Source: Macquaria australasica (lineage: Eukaryota; Chordata; Actinopteri; Centrarchiformes; Percichthyidae). Taken from it: 64,000 bases of DNA. Shown here piece by piece: positions 27,509-39,620 of this stretch (its first letter is position 1; every line of letters starts with the position of its first letter). Below the pieces are notes generated by a model, which saw nothing but the letters and a program-made list of their open reading frames with translations, was not told where the DNA came from and made no database searches. The stretch spans positions 62,001 through 126,000 of the forward strand of contig SEMN01000186.1 of assembly GCA_005408345.1 (NCBI GenBank), written 5' to 3'. The translations under genes and the position numbers were made by a program.

Positions 27509-29590
27509 TGCCCTGAAATTTTACCTATATTTTGCTTAAATATTGTTAATGCACTGTTAAAATTTGAGACACCTGGTAAACTTAAAATTAAATTAAAATG
27601 TGATTATACTTTTAAATTCCCCCACATTCACAGAAATCTAGCTTTATATCTATGGGTTGGAGTAGTAGTGACAGTCCTTGATAGGTAGGTTTACCCCATA
27701 CAGGAGGAAATGAAAAACACATGTATACTCGTGTGTTTGTGCATGCAGTATCTTGAGGACAGGTTTGTCCCTTATGTTTACCTTCACCACTTTAGCTTAC
27801 AATGTGAAAACTGACACCAAACAAGCAGGTAGCATATAGTACTGCTTATTTCATATTACACATTCAATTCCAACTGAATATAAATATAAATACAAATTGT
27901 GTTCTGTGTGTTTTGTTGTATCATGTCACAAGCTGCATCAGAGAAACTACTCCACTACTCTACTTACCCTGTGGGCTAAAATCTATCCTTCTCTGCTGCA
28001 TATAGTTTTACTGCGACTGTAGCACTAATTACTATTTAACTACCATACTACTGTTCTGGTGCTGCCAAGGTTAGGCTTTCATCACATAACAAAAACCACC
28101 CCGGCTCCAATGCTGCATTAAGAACAGACATGGATTACCACAAATACAGACATTCAGTCTGCTGTTTCTACTGATAGACAGGCCTCCAAGGACAGACATG
28201 CAGACATCAGACTAATCAAACAAACCACTCCTGTTACTGACTTTTTTCTTAGTGAGAGACCTGATACTTGGGTTAGTCTGTTACCTCAGTGTGAGCGGAG
28301 AGGGAACAGGAAGATGAAATTGTCCAAATGAAATGTAATCTGGAAAATGTGACTTTTTTTTAAAAACCCAGTGGGCTTTGAATGTAAACTAACTTACCGC
28401 CAAGAGTGAAAAGTTGCCCTTTCCTCCTCACATAAGAAAATGTCATTTGGTTTTATTTGAGTTTAAGATAGCCTATTAGACTCACTTTAATCTCTTTTCC
28501 ACTGATGACACACCAAATTGTTAAGTCTGTGCTACAGCAATCACGCAGGCTGGTGAACTAAATCACAGCACCAAAGCACTGCTACAAAATTTACTGCAGT
28601 CTCTGATTCAGCCTTTACACATCAAGCAATTTCATGAGATTCTACCTAAGATCCAAAGGAAATTAGTATGAACAGACAGAAAAGAATCAAAGCAAGTACA
28701 TTTGTAATTTGTTGTAAATTTGTTGTTTGTGCATTTGTAATAAAAACATGTTTTGTTTTAATTTTTACATCACCAGCAAGGGTTTGGAGGAAATTCTTGG
28801 ACCTCTGCACTCTGCCTGAAGGACCCAGTTATTCAATTCCCTGTCTTCCTTCTTTAGCCATTATTCTAAATGTATGATAGCCTTTTAAAAGACAGCATAT
28901 TGCTAGCATTTGCATCGTTGCTTGGTTGTTTTACTTACACTGTAATAGAGTAAAGATCCGCCTGAAGCAGATGACATCTGTAACAACCATGAGATGTTTA
29001 GATTTTACACACAGATTGGTTTTGGATATTTACTTAGTCTTAGACGACTAACTTGGTGGTCAGAGGTGTGTTCTGTAGCACCTGTAACCATCAGTGATGT
29101 CATGGTGTACTGACACTCCCCGGAGTACACCCCTACATCACTGCAACAAGGTGATGAAACCATTGAAGGTCAGCATAAACAAGATTTTAAGCTAGTGTTA
29201 AGTTGTTCTTTAAACCAAATAAAACAATAACATTAAGATGAAGAACTGGGCAGTAACCATTACCTTTACTTAAGCCACCATGACTGGGCAGAGAAAGTGC
29301 AACAGAAATGGGAAGTGAACACGTCACCAAAAGAAATCTCACTGACAGCCATTTTAAAGGGGTGTTTGAAATATAGTAACACTATGGAGCTGTTTCTCTA
29401 AGAGTGGGTCCCTGTTTTGTTTATCTCATGCACACGCACAAGGACGCACATGCACATGCGTGGGATGTGATACACATTACTGCCAGTGGTTTCACACTAT
29501 TCCACTGATCAACAGGTGGCGGTAAAGTGCCAAGATAAACAGAAATGCACCAGTAAAGACGATGGTTATATTTTGATGAAACAGACTTAC

Positions 29591-30274
29591 GGTCAGGGTT
29601 TGGGGATTTTCGTCCAGCATGATTAGGCGAGGAGCAGCGGAAGGTAGTGACGATGGTGTTGTGGTGAGGGTTGGGGTGGTGTGGGTGGTGCACTGCTGGG
29701 TGGTGGCCGTTGTTTTCTGGGGGAGCTCTGGTGATGCTGATATCAGGTTTACGGACATCTCCGGGACAAGGAGGCTCAAACTTGCGTGCGTGATTCGGCT
29801 CTGGGGTCCGACTGGTGCCGTTGTTGTTATTGTTGCCCTCATTGCGACGTATCACTGGGGAATCAGTAGGTGTCTTGGCAAAAGTGACCTCCCTCTTGTG
29901 GCTCATCTCGGGGGTCTTGGAGTGGCCCAGGACTTCAGGGCGTTTCAGGGTGCTGTTGGTCGCAAAGCGTGCGGAAGCAGGGCTGGTGACATTATCCACC
30001 TGCTTGCTGGAAGAAGAGGAGATGTCGATGGAAAGTTCGGAACGACGCGACACAGGCTCGGGGGTCTTGGAGCCTCCTCCGCCCATGATGGAGCGAGGTT
30101 GGGTATAGTTGAGGTTGTTGTTGTTGGTGGCCGGGGCGGCAGTGCCCAGGTCACGGTAGTAGATGCTGGTGGGAGACATGGCGTTACGGTGAGGGGAGTT
30201 GGTTGTCCGACGGGAACCGGGGGAAGAGTGAGATGAAGTGTCGACATCCTCCACCTCAAAGGACCTCTTCAGAG
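29591..30274 (-). CDS. sept9: Septin 9 exon 2: disordered microtubule-binding N-terminal extension
   Basis: 684 nt with an acceptor at TTGCATGCAG|CTCTGAAG and a donor at GACC|GTAAGT, both phase 1. Numbered from the v1-like start it covers residues 8-236. It opens ALKRSFEVEDVD and contains the family-diagnostic EPVSRRSELSIDIS (80-93) and LKRPEVLGH (117-125). The segment is low-complexity and basic, rich in Ser, Pro and Asn, with Asn runs at 58-61 and 155-159 and a His/Pro-rich stretch at 198-212. Short K/R-R/x-x-E/D motifs occur at RSFE (11-14), RRSE (84-87), RRNE (150-153), RKFE (171-174) and RKPD (182-185). In mammalian septin 9 such motifs bind acidic tubulin tails. It has no catalytic role. 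The open frame reads on past the donor to 29421, but the ALKRSFEV-type family sequence and basic repeats stop at the splice site. The isoforms share this exon. Confidence 0.96.
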
Positions 30275-30324
30275 CTGCATGCAAGGGACAAACACAACAT
30301 ATAAGTCATAGGGTCATTTGACTG

Positions 30325-30525
30325 CTAAAATGATTACTTAGTAACAGAAAACTAATCAGCTACTATTTTAATAATCAATTTATCATGTGAGTCATTTTTA
30401 AAACAGAAATACCAAACATTCTCTGGTTCCAGTTTCTCCAGTGGATTCTTTTGCTTTTCTTTTTGAATACCTTACCAAATCAAATAATGAAAATAATTGT
30501 TAATTGTTGCTGTAACTAAACATGG
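30325..30525. repeat. Third fragment of the cgattaat-type repeat family
   Basis: It contains CTAATCAGCTACTATTTTAATAATCAATTTATCATG followed by the family's typical TTCTCTGGTTCCAGTTTCTCC. It lies about 50-250 bp upstream of exon 2 on the coding strand, immediately before the hAT-like element, so the exon 2 acceptor side of this intron is repeat-packed. Confidence 0.6.
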
Positions 30526-30565
30526 CTGTTACTTAACAAAATAGTGCACTATAACTAGGTAAAAC

Positions 30566-31157
30566 CAGTGGTAGAAGAAGTACAGTATTAAGATACTTTA
30601 CTTACTAGTGCCAATACAACAATGTTAAAGTACTCAGTTACAAGTAAATGTTTGTCATGCAAAATCCTACATAAGTAAAAGTGCAAAAGCATCATCAGCA
30701 AAATGTATTTAAAGTATAAAAAGTAAAAGTACTGGCTCTGCAGAAAAATGCTCCCTGCAACTGATATTATTATGAATTAGGTTGTTAGGTGGAGTTTAAG
30801 GGGAATTGCTAACAGTTGGACAGACACTTGTGAAACATGACACGGGGCCCCAAGCAGACACAGCTTTTTTGTAAGGGGTCACAGTTTGGAACCATAAATC
30901 CATAACAATACATTGTATTTGATAAACTTTTAAAAATGTATTTCAATGCAAAATCTTAATCTGAAAAGTAACTAGTAGCTACAGCTGTCAAATAAATGTA
31001 GTGTAGTAACAATTACAATATTTCCAACTGAAACGTAGCAGAGTGGAAGTATAAAGTAGCATAATATGGAAACACTCAAGTAAACAAGTATAAGTACCTC
31101 TAAATTGTACCTAAGTACAGCACTTGAGCAAATATACTTAGTTACTTTCCACCAGTG
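30566..31157. mobile_element. hAT-like non-autonomous element (MITE) with 8-bp target duplication
   Basis: The 592-bp element has imperfect terminal inverted repeats: left CAGTGGTAGAAGAAGTA, right (reversed) CACTGGTGGAAAGTAA. It is flanked by GGTAAAAC (30558-30565) and GATAAAAC (31158-31165), an 8-bp target duplication with one mismatch. The interior is a series of AAGTACTTTTACTT-like words and encodes nothing. A CAGTG-type end plus an 8-bp duplication is the hAT superfamily signature, and this sequence family is abundant in teleosts. The element lies about 290 bp upstream of exon 2 in the shared intron. Confidence 0.85.
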
Positions 31158-34100
31158 GATAAAACCGAACACAATATATTGAAAGCACACTGACTCTGTT
31201 ACGATTTCTAAACAAAAAACAAGCTCATCTTTCCCTTATAAACCATTTATGGGTAAAGATTGCTGTTTATAGGAAGTAGGAACAATATCATAAAATGTTA
31301 ATCAAAAGGGTCATACCAATTAAATGAGCAGTAAACAAAAAGAGCTGTTTTTCTAAAACACATTATGAACAGTATCCAAGTAGTAAAGCACTTGAGGGTT
31401 GAGGGTGGGGTAGCTGTAGAAGCAAGTTTGGTGGTAACACAAAGGAAACAGCATGCACAAACAATTAAGCCATACCTATCTAATTTCATGACATCCCTCA
31501 TCACCAGCAGCAGGTTTTTCCCTATACTGTATAGCATGTTTAAGTGGATTCATGCATTGTTTTGTCATGACTTGGACGCTATGTGTGTGGCACACTACAA
31601 AATAAAATTCTAGGGTTTTACACGGAGCCATTTGAAGCGTTTCACGACATGTTATAATGCACGCAATCAGCCAAGAATCATTCGCTGCCAAGCATTTAAG
31701 CAAAAGAGTCCCAAGTCTCCCTGTTTATGAGCAACATGAGCACAGAGACAGAGGCGCATCCTTCCCCTCGATTAGTTTATGACGTGAGAAAATAGCTTCA
31801 CTGTCCAAGATGAAGATACCGAGGGATGGAATCACCCCCCTGGGAAAAGTGCACTGGCTCAAAGTCAACTTGAATTTGACTCCCATCGTGGAGTTGCTGT
31901 GCCAAGCCAATGGCCAGGAGCTGGTATCATAATGACACACTAGTTAGACCAGTCCGCTCACGCACACCCTGAAGAACATCTCCTGTTTCCTACAATCCAA
32001 AACGCAGAGCTGATTATTTGATCTGTTTGTGGCTTGTGGTGTGCCTGCGTGTGCATGTGTCTTTATGTAACTATATGTAGTTTTGTTCAAAGTGCTTGTA
32101 AAAACGAGCAAGTATGTGTTACGGGAATGTATACGTGTTTATTTTTAAGCGACTACACCCACAGGGAGGGGACCATGCCCCAGCCCCCCTGCACTCTGTG
32201 TAAAGCCGAAACTCTGTTAGGGGACGCGGAGCTCCACACAATCACATCAAAGCCGTCTCCCCACACAAATCTGCCAGCACCACTAATCTAATTTACTGCT
32301 ATAAGCTGCATCATTCCAACATGGTGGACATTTGATACAATTTCCCCCCCGACACAAATTCAGACTAGAGCCAAAGTATGATTCTTTTTTCGTGTTAGTC
32401 GGACACACCAAGGACGTTCTTGTACACCATGTACACCATGGGAATAAATGGATCTGCACTCACGTCTTGTGGTGATTTGTGTTACAAATCTCCTTAACCC
32501 CCACCACTCCCTGAACACCCTTTATCTAGACCTTAAAGAACGGTTTCCTTTCATCTTTGGCATTCTTGCACAATAGAAGTGTTGCTAAGGCTGTAAGACT
32601 AGCTTTAGCTACTCCAGATAGTTGTACAGTACCTACATTATGTGTGGAAAGTGTGAAATGTCCCTTAACAAGCACAAAAAGGGTCTTAATGTTAGAAACA
32701 CATTAAACAGCCACTCATACCCACTTTAACATTTTCTCACAGTCCCATTATATTCTGTGCTGAAGTTCTGATGAGAACAGAGTTCATTATCCTGTATGGC
32801 ACCATAAAACAGCTTTAAAATCCATCCTTTGATAGATATACATATAAAAAGAATTATACACAATAAACTTTGTAAGTGTTGTCCAAACCCATATTGCCAC
32901 TGGACTGTGTCGTTCTTCCCCCTGCTTTCCTCTGTCTTGTGTTTTATGATTGCTGAGAGGGAGTCCAAGGCTGTGGCTACTTTCAACTCTGGCCAGAGAA
33001 TAAGTTGGTCTGCCAAAACTGGTCTGCAGTTTTCACAAGGAGCTGAAAGGTTGTGATGCACGCTTTAAGACTGCATTGTGTAGCGAGCAAGGCCCTCATT
33101 TTAACCTCCCCTGAGAGCCCCAACACTTTAGGAAACCATGCACGCTTTAACATCTCTTGACACTTGCTGTAGACTTTTGTTACATTTTGGAAGAGCTGTA
33201 AATGTGAGAACTAAAGCCGAACATGGGAGGGATATCAGGATCCATATTCACAAGTTTTGTCAAAATAAGAGAGCTGAACCGCAATGTTGTTTTGCCAGTG
33301 ACCTGTTAAAGTGATCTTAGACTAGTATTTCTTTTCTTGGCTGCTTTGTGATTATATGCCCACAGGCACGGGATTACAGCAGAGGACTTGAGTGCTTTCC
33401 TCTCAAGACATTTGTTTGTATTTAGAGACTGTGCAGTCAAGAGTACACGATTTAAGAGCAGAAGTGAATTTGAATCTTTCTGTGCTTTAGTGTTGTCTGG
33501 GAATATAGAGAATGGAAAAAGACATTCAGGGCATCTCTCACTCAGATGATCACCCAACTCCTGTTCAGCTGATGCAAAAGGAGAAATAGGTCTTTCACTT
33601 CCATCCAGCATATTCTTTGCGTGAATATCGTAAGTACAGGATCCCGGAGCATTAGGAAGAGTATTTGTGCACGAGCGTGGGACTGACAGATGGATGAAGA
33701 AAAATCGTTCCCAGTGAAACAGCATTCCCAGACTATGAGCTGGAAACGAGAGGTCCAGTCTACCTCAGAGGAACCTCATTAACTGCAGCCAGGAGTCTCG
33801 TCTCCCCACGTCCCTCCACTACCTATCACCGCCCAGTGTCCAGTATCTCACGGTGTCTCATGTGGGAAGATAATGCAGCGCAGGCAATATAGTATAGGAT
33901 TATTGGCGCAACAAAAACAAAGATGGAGGCAGCTGTATCCTTACTTTGGTTCATGGTCATTTGTCCTAATACAGCCCAGGTGTTAGGCTAGGCTGCCTCT
34001 TAATCATCAGTGTTATCACTTTTCTCTCAAGGACATCCCGACCAGTGAACACAAACATTCAGTGTCATCTCAGCCCACATGCACTAATAAGAGACAGTCG

Positions 34101-35828
34101 AGAGTTAGAGGGAGGAAAACAAACAGAGAGACAGGAGGGAAAGGAGGGAAAAGAGTCAGGAGAAAGAGAGGCAAAGAGGCTGCAGGGTGAGAGGGTGAGG
34201 GTGAGGTTAAAACAGGTCAAGACAAAGTTGCCACTTAATGTGTTCACTATTACTGATATTAGCTGGGACTGACAGCAGGCAACAAAGTTTAGGTACGCTA
34301 ATGTCCCACTCCTGTTATGGTTCAGGTTATGACTGATGATCTTGTTATAATTTACATCCATGCATTTTGTTACTTTGTAGTAGGGTTGGACTATAATGAG
34401 AAAGTCAAATATTCTTGATCAAATACCTTACTATCACTATACATCTGTTTAGTATTAAAATATGTCAGGAATGATTCGTCTTTCAGAATATATGAAGTCT
34501 TTGAGAGGGAAAAGCTTCAGTAATGTGGACTTGGCGGTCAGATAAGCTCAGAAAAATTAAGACCAGGACAGTGCAAATTAATGCTATAACATGATATTGC
34601 AATACTGAAAATCCCAAATGATTTCTAGAACAATATAAATGTTGTATTGCATCTGTGAAATTTAAAATCAAGGCCAGGAAACAATGTAAACTCAACATAA
34701 TCTACATTTACAGATGACAACATAGTCATGTCATACGCTCTGCTGCTCTGAGTTACTATACTGTATATATAACAGAAACACTGTTTATGGATTCATTATT
34801 TCTGATGATTGATGTTAAGCTGCTGATAATGAATCTCTACACTTCCTACAGATGTATCACAATAAAAGCCTTCCAAACTGCTGGAAGATTTTTAATGTGA
34901 AACAGACGTACAAAGTGTTGACTTTGCATTAACAGCAAACAGCAAGGTCAGAAATCATGAAGGTTTATCACTAGAACATTATAAAACAGGGGAAGTTACA
35001 GACAAAGGCCTTTCTCCGATAAAAGCCTGGTTCTCTCTTCGGTTCAGACCATAATTTGTGAATTTGCCTGGCTCTACTTTGCACCCGTAAACACAAATAA
35101 TTCAACTGATTGGACAACCTCATGATTTTGTAACTGTTTGAAGGAGAACTATGCACATAAAAATGCAGTAAAGTAACAACAAAAACCCCACTACACCAGT
35201 TTTTTAATTAATAAATGATGTACTGTACTGTACACAGCCTTGAACTCCTAATCCGTCTTGTAATTCTAGCCACAGGCAATAAGTCAAATGATCAAGACAG
35301 TTACTCTCTGTCAAACACTGGTTATACAAAACCAGTTTATGCACAGTGGAGTTTATCTGATGTCAGTAGCCGCAGAATACAAGTCGATGTGGTCAAACCA
35401 GGAAAAACATCTTATTTGACAAGACAAGGCCAAACAACGAACGATAGAATTTCACACTATGGCATTTTGCTTGGTCAGACGAAACCTTAGTGCTACACTG
35501 TCAAACACACACTTCCTCTTACTGCCCACTGATGGTGTTGGGTTTACTAATGCAGCTCACTATGTCAGATTTACTGTGTGGTTCCCTCCAGGTCTGGCTG
35601 ACACCCTGTGTCCAGCACAAAGGAATTCAGGGATTGTGAGAGGTGTTTGGTAGAGAGGGAGGACGCGCCACAGAAGAGGTAATTTGGTGCAGATCTGAGG
35701 TCAAAATCTTTTCAGTAATGCTGAATTGCCAGATGTTTAAAAAGAAGATCTGAATCCTAATAAGAAGCAAGAGGCAATTTCACCCCTGATTAAAGATTTT
35801 AGAGTGCAGACACACACACAAAAATGCA

Positions 35829-35974
<146 letters not shown>

Positions 35975-36474
35975 GTCATTCAGGCAGCTGTTAAATAGCT
36001 GGCCTGGTGCTTAGCTTCAGGCTCTCTACGCTTCAACCAAGCCCTGTTCTGTTCCTTTGATCAAGCACTGGTTAACTATCCACTTCAAGAACCGACTGAT
36101 TTACATCAGTGACCAGTGAAGGTATAAAGACAGTGGCTGCATTCCACTTCACACCTGTTAACACACAGTATATGGACTTTCAATAAACTTCTGATAAAAA
36201 GCGAGCGTGGGGGAGAGAAGGTGGTTGGCAACATGAACACTGAAGATTAAATGTGATTAATTAGAGCTCAGTGACCTCAAAGCAGAAATTAAAACATTCA
36301 GACCAAGCACTTTTTACTGTATGAATCACACACCCTGACACAAAAAACATGTTTCAGCAAAAAAAAAAATGTTTTCAAGGCAGCAGGACACTGAATGTGC
36401 CAGTAAATTACTGGGTAGAGAACATGATGGTGCAGAGATGTCAGCTGTATCTTCAGCGTCTGGGTGCAGATAGT

Positions 36475-36478
<4 letters not shown>

Positions 36479-36567
<89 letters not shown>
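36479..36567 (+). repeat. (GT)n microsatellite, 89 bp
   Basis: A pure GT tract, and the reverse complement of the (CA)n array 507 bp to its left. Confidence 0.98.
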
Positions 36568-36569
<2 letters not shown>

Positions 36570-37393
36570 TGATGGTAGAAGTGACTAACAAAAGATTCAG
36601 TCAAATGGCCTGTACACATTAAAATCTCATACAGTACATTTAGAAATCCAATTTTTATATAACTGGCCTAACACAGTCATACGCCTTACAGGCTCGTGGT
36701 TTAATATACTTCTTAGAGCAAACAGGACCGCTGAGAACTGTTAGGAAAGTGTTGTATTTACACACATGACCCACTTGAACCAACTTAATAACACACTGGC
36801 CTCTCTGCCAGGCTTACAAATTGTACCACACACATTTACATTTACTCTCCATTTCAACATTAATTTCCTCTCTGTGTCTACATGCCACACTGGAGCAACA
36901 ACATGGCACCTTTGAGCAGATAATAAGTACAAAATACTTTGGATTGGACTCAAAGCTCAGTTTAGGTTGGCAAACATAGCAGGAGCCCATGTGCGACTCT
37001 ACAGAGTCTCTCTGAATATACAAATATGGGCTTATTCTGGGCTTATTCTCTGGTGAGTCATACGTTTAGATTCAGCAGAGACATTTTCTACCTTTTAGAA
37101 AATCATAATATTGTTTCAGTGTGTAGTTGTTATGGTGGTTTCTATTATCCATTTTCCATAATAGTCCAACCAAGAGGCATTATTACATCTTAAGTGTGCT
37201 CACCAATTACATTGCCTTTCCCTCTCTGTGCCTATTTCCTCCTCAGTGTCAGATACAGTGCAGCGCAATGTACTGGAAAACATGATGATCTGTGATAAAA
37301 TGGGGATTCACTCCAGTCAAGTGTTTGCCTTTCACTTCTCTCTACGGCTGATTCTGTCCTGGATGGAAACACGAGAATTGTTCATACTGACCA

Positions 37394-37422
37394 GTATAAT
37401 CTACCAGTGGGGTAGATTATAC
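37394..37422. repeat. Perfect 12-bp inverted repeat with 5-nt loop
   Basis: The left arm GTATAATCTACC (37394-37405) is reverse-complementary to GGTAGATTATAC (37411-37422), with AGTGG between. Confidence 0.97.
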
Positions 37423-39097
37423 ACTATTGGGTACTGATACAGCGAGTGCTTTCTGTGTGTAGATAGTAGGTACATACCGAATGCTGTCTTTGACAATTCA
37501 TACAGAGAGGAATCTGGTATTAGTTAATCTATTTACATTTGGCTTTATTGCCTTTTTATGTCACTGTGCATAAACTAGTTAACATCGACTTCCTATCTAC
37601 TTGTAATATCCGAATTTTAACAACAATGGCCTGCCACCACTGACTGAGCACTAGGTTGTGATTAGTACTATATATGATCTATAATCTTCAATTAAAAAAT
37701 AAAGCCCATGCCATGTTTTCTGTTGACAAAATATACCAATAAATGCCGGGGTATGCTTGAAACAAACATGCATGACCTGTTGTTCGACCACGACGGAAGG
37801 CAAGAGTGTTTATAGCTGATCCGCTGCCACACTCAAAGGCAGGGCTAAAAGTCGACCATCATAGAGAGGGGCGAGACGCGATAATCGTTCAAACGAGGAT
37901 AAGGGCACTAGTTTTTGGACAGTCAAAAATCGTCACACGAAGTCCTCCCAATTCTGACGTGGGAAATGTATGGAGGGAGGGAGGGGGTTTCAGACACTGT
38001 ATGATGATCCAACATGCACTTTGTTAACCCTGTTTTCACTGACCACAAGTGAAAGCAGAAAGATGTTTCCATAGACATATCCCCAGTAATAGTAAAAATG
38101 AATATTGAAATAGTCAAGCATGTTAACCGCATCCCATAATTGAAGATCAATCAGGTTTTTAATGATGTAAACAAAGTGAAACCAGATTATTTCAGTAACC
38201 AGATCAAAACAGAGTTCTCTGTTCTGTGCAGCCACTTATAGTCTGTTCTTAACCTGATTAAGGTAATACTTAACATTGGAACTGTCATATAAAAACCTCT
38301 ATCTGATTACCTTTGTCTGATTATTATAATCAGATGAAAGAGTACAGTCACAAGCAAAACAAGCATAAGCAGGTTGACATACCTCATTTTCAATTTTTAT
38401 AGTTTTTCAATTCAGTTTTGTAGCATTTAAAAAAAATCAGCTTTTCCAAACTTTAACAAAGTGACACAGATGAATTCACTGAATAAGCAAGCAGTCGAAT
38501 GATTATTAAATGAATCAATGTAAACCAGGTTATTGGATGGAAGTTGTGTTACCTGAATTATTCAAACATTGCTAGAAAAAATAGAGTACTTCCAGTAATC
38601 GGGATACTGTTGAGGTTTTATACTTTTTCTAGCTTCTGCTCTCAGCTTCAGTCCATGACATCTCACAGTGAGCATCAGGCCAAAGACCAGCTGGAGGGGC
38701 CGGAGGAGGAACAGGAAAGACAGAACGGTAGAGGAAGAGGAGGACAAAGGGAATTAATGCCAGCTCTACACTGGCTTAGCAAACAAAGGAGAGACACAGT
38801 TATGAATGTTGTATGAGAGGTTGGACAGATGTTAGCTCTTAGTGTTGAGGTTTCCACTGTCTCCTTCTTAGTGCTTTCAGCTGAAGGCTTTCCGGTGCTG
38901 GAGTAGTGTGGTGTCAGTGCTGTGTTTGTTTCTATTATTGACGTAACTTGGGTATAATCAGTATCAGACTATATGCTACAGGGACTTGGCTAGCATGTGT
39001 CCACCACCCTGTTTTTAACACACAGTAACAAGTAGACACACACACATGCACAGTACACACAGTCATAGAAATACATGCACTTTTAGGTACTATACAG

Positions 39098-39098
<1 letters not shown>

Positions 39099-39134
<36 letters not shown>
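39099..39134 (+). repeat. (CA)n microsatellite, 36 bp
   Basis: A pure CA tract, ending in TATAAA, just inside the intron downstream of the v2-like exon. The GT run at 39574-39618 is its inverted counterpart on the other side of that exon. Confidence 0.97.
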
Positions 39135-39138
<4 letters not shown>

Positions 39139-39266
39139 AAGTGGAAGTTGATCGATATTAATACTATTCACAAACAGCATACTTCTGACAGATGTTGCTG
39201 CTTACCACAAACTGTTAACGTGAATATTATAAGTGGAAAATAAAAGCAGAAAACAAAATTACAAAC

Positions 39267-39321
39267 CTTCAAAATCAGAAATAATTCCCTCCAAGTGTGG
39301 ATTGACTCCAGAATCAGACAT
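39267..39321 (-). CDS. sept9: Septin 9 alternative first coding exon, v2-like (MSDSGVNPHLEGIISDFE)
   Basis: The coding part is 55 nt and encodes MSDSGVNPHLEGIISDFE plus the first base of a split codon. It ends at GAAG|GTTTGT. Human SEPT9 v2 begins with an 18-residue peptide, MSDPAVNAQLDGIISDFE, before ALKRSFEV. This exon has the same length, the same phase and the same MSD..VN..L.GIISDFE pattern. The ATG follows AAAAAA (A at -3), and an in-frame TGA lies some 45 nt upstream. The donor GTTTGT is weaker than those of the other two first exons, so splicing here may be less efficient or more regulated. It lies 9.0 kb upstream of exon 2 and is the first exon closest to it. Confidence 0.9.
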
Positions 39322-39560
39322 TTTTTTCAGGCAAGAAATTTCACGAAACTTCTTTCTCTTTCAACTTTCAAGTGACTCCCTGTTAATTCTGAACAAAATA
39401 GGGTCAATGAGAAACAAGTCCAAGCCCACAGCTAAAGGAGCAACTTTTCTCTGACTTCCTAACTTCTCTACATCGCTGCATTCAGACTTCAGAGAGAGCA
39501 AAAAGGCAAGCCTCCTCCCTTCTCCACCCCTGCTAGAAACACACTCCCCCTTCTCTCTCA
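39322..39560 (-). promoter_or_regulatory. Presumed leader/promoter region of the v2-like exon
   Basis: This is the sequence upstream of the MSDSGVNP start. On the coding strand it is rich in GA and AAG words (39330-39380 and 39480-39545), and it is bounded further upstream by a (GT)n run at 39574-39618. No TATA box is evident. Its role as promoter is inferred only from the in-frame stop and the isoform-specific start next to it. Confidence 0.3.
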
Positions 39561-39570
39561 TGTCCTGCGC

Positions 39571-39573
<3 letters not shown>

Positions 39574-39618
<45 letters not shown>
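39574..39618 (+). repeat. (GT)n microsatellite, 45 bp
   Basis: A pure GT tract about 250 bp upstream of the v2-like ATG. Confidence 0.97.

Positions 39619-39620
<2 letters not shown>

Larger units (their letters stand above)
4212..29590. other. Intron 2 of septin 9 (25.4 kb), no coding sequence supported
   Basis: This intron contains repeats (listed separately), microsatellites and several repeat-poor blocks of balanced composition. The repeat-poor blocks are at 5860-7150, 12840-13440, 17220-17420 and 18840-19500, and are candidate conserved non-coding elements. Open frames in this interval are short, lack splice context, and either translate dinucleotide repeats or match nothing I recognise. 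Confidence 0.7.

Noticed and set aside
29421..29590. Continuation of the exon 2 open frame
   Set aside because: It is intron read-through after the GTAAGT donor. The sequence after the donor has no septin-like content, and the phase-1 join to exon 3 restores known septin 9 sequence.
29619..30236. 205-codon ORF on the plus strand
   Set aside because: It lies exactly antisense to septin 9 exon 2 and is an effect of that exon's codon composition. It shows no recognisable domain and no splice or promoter context.
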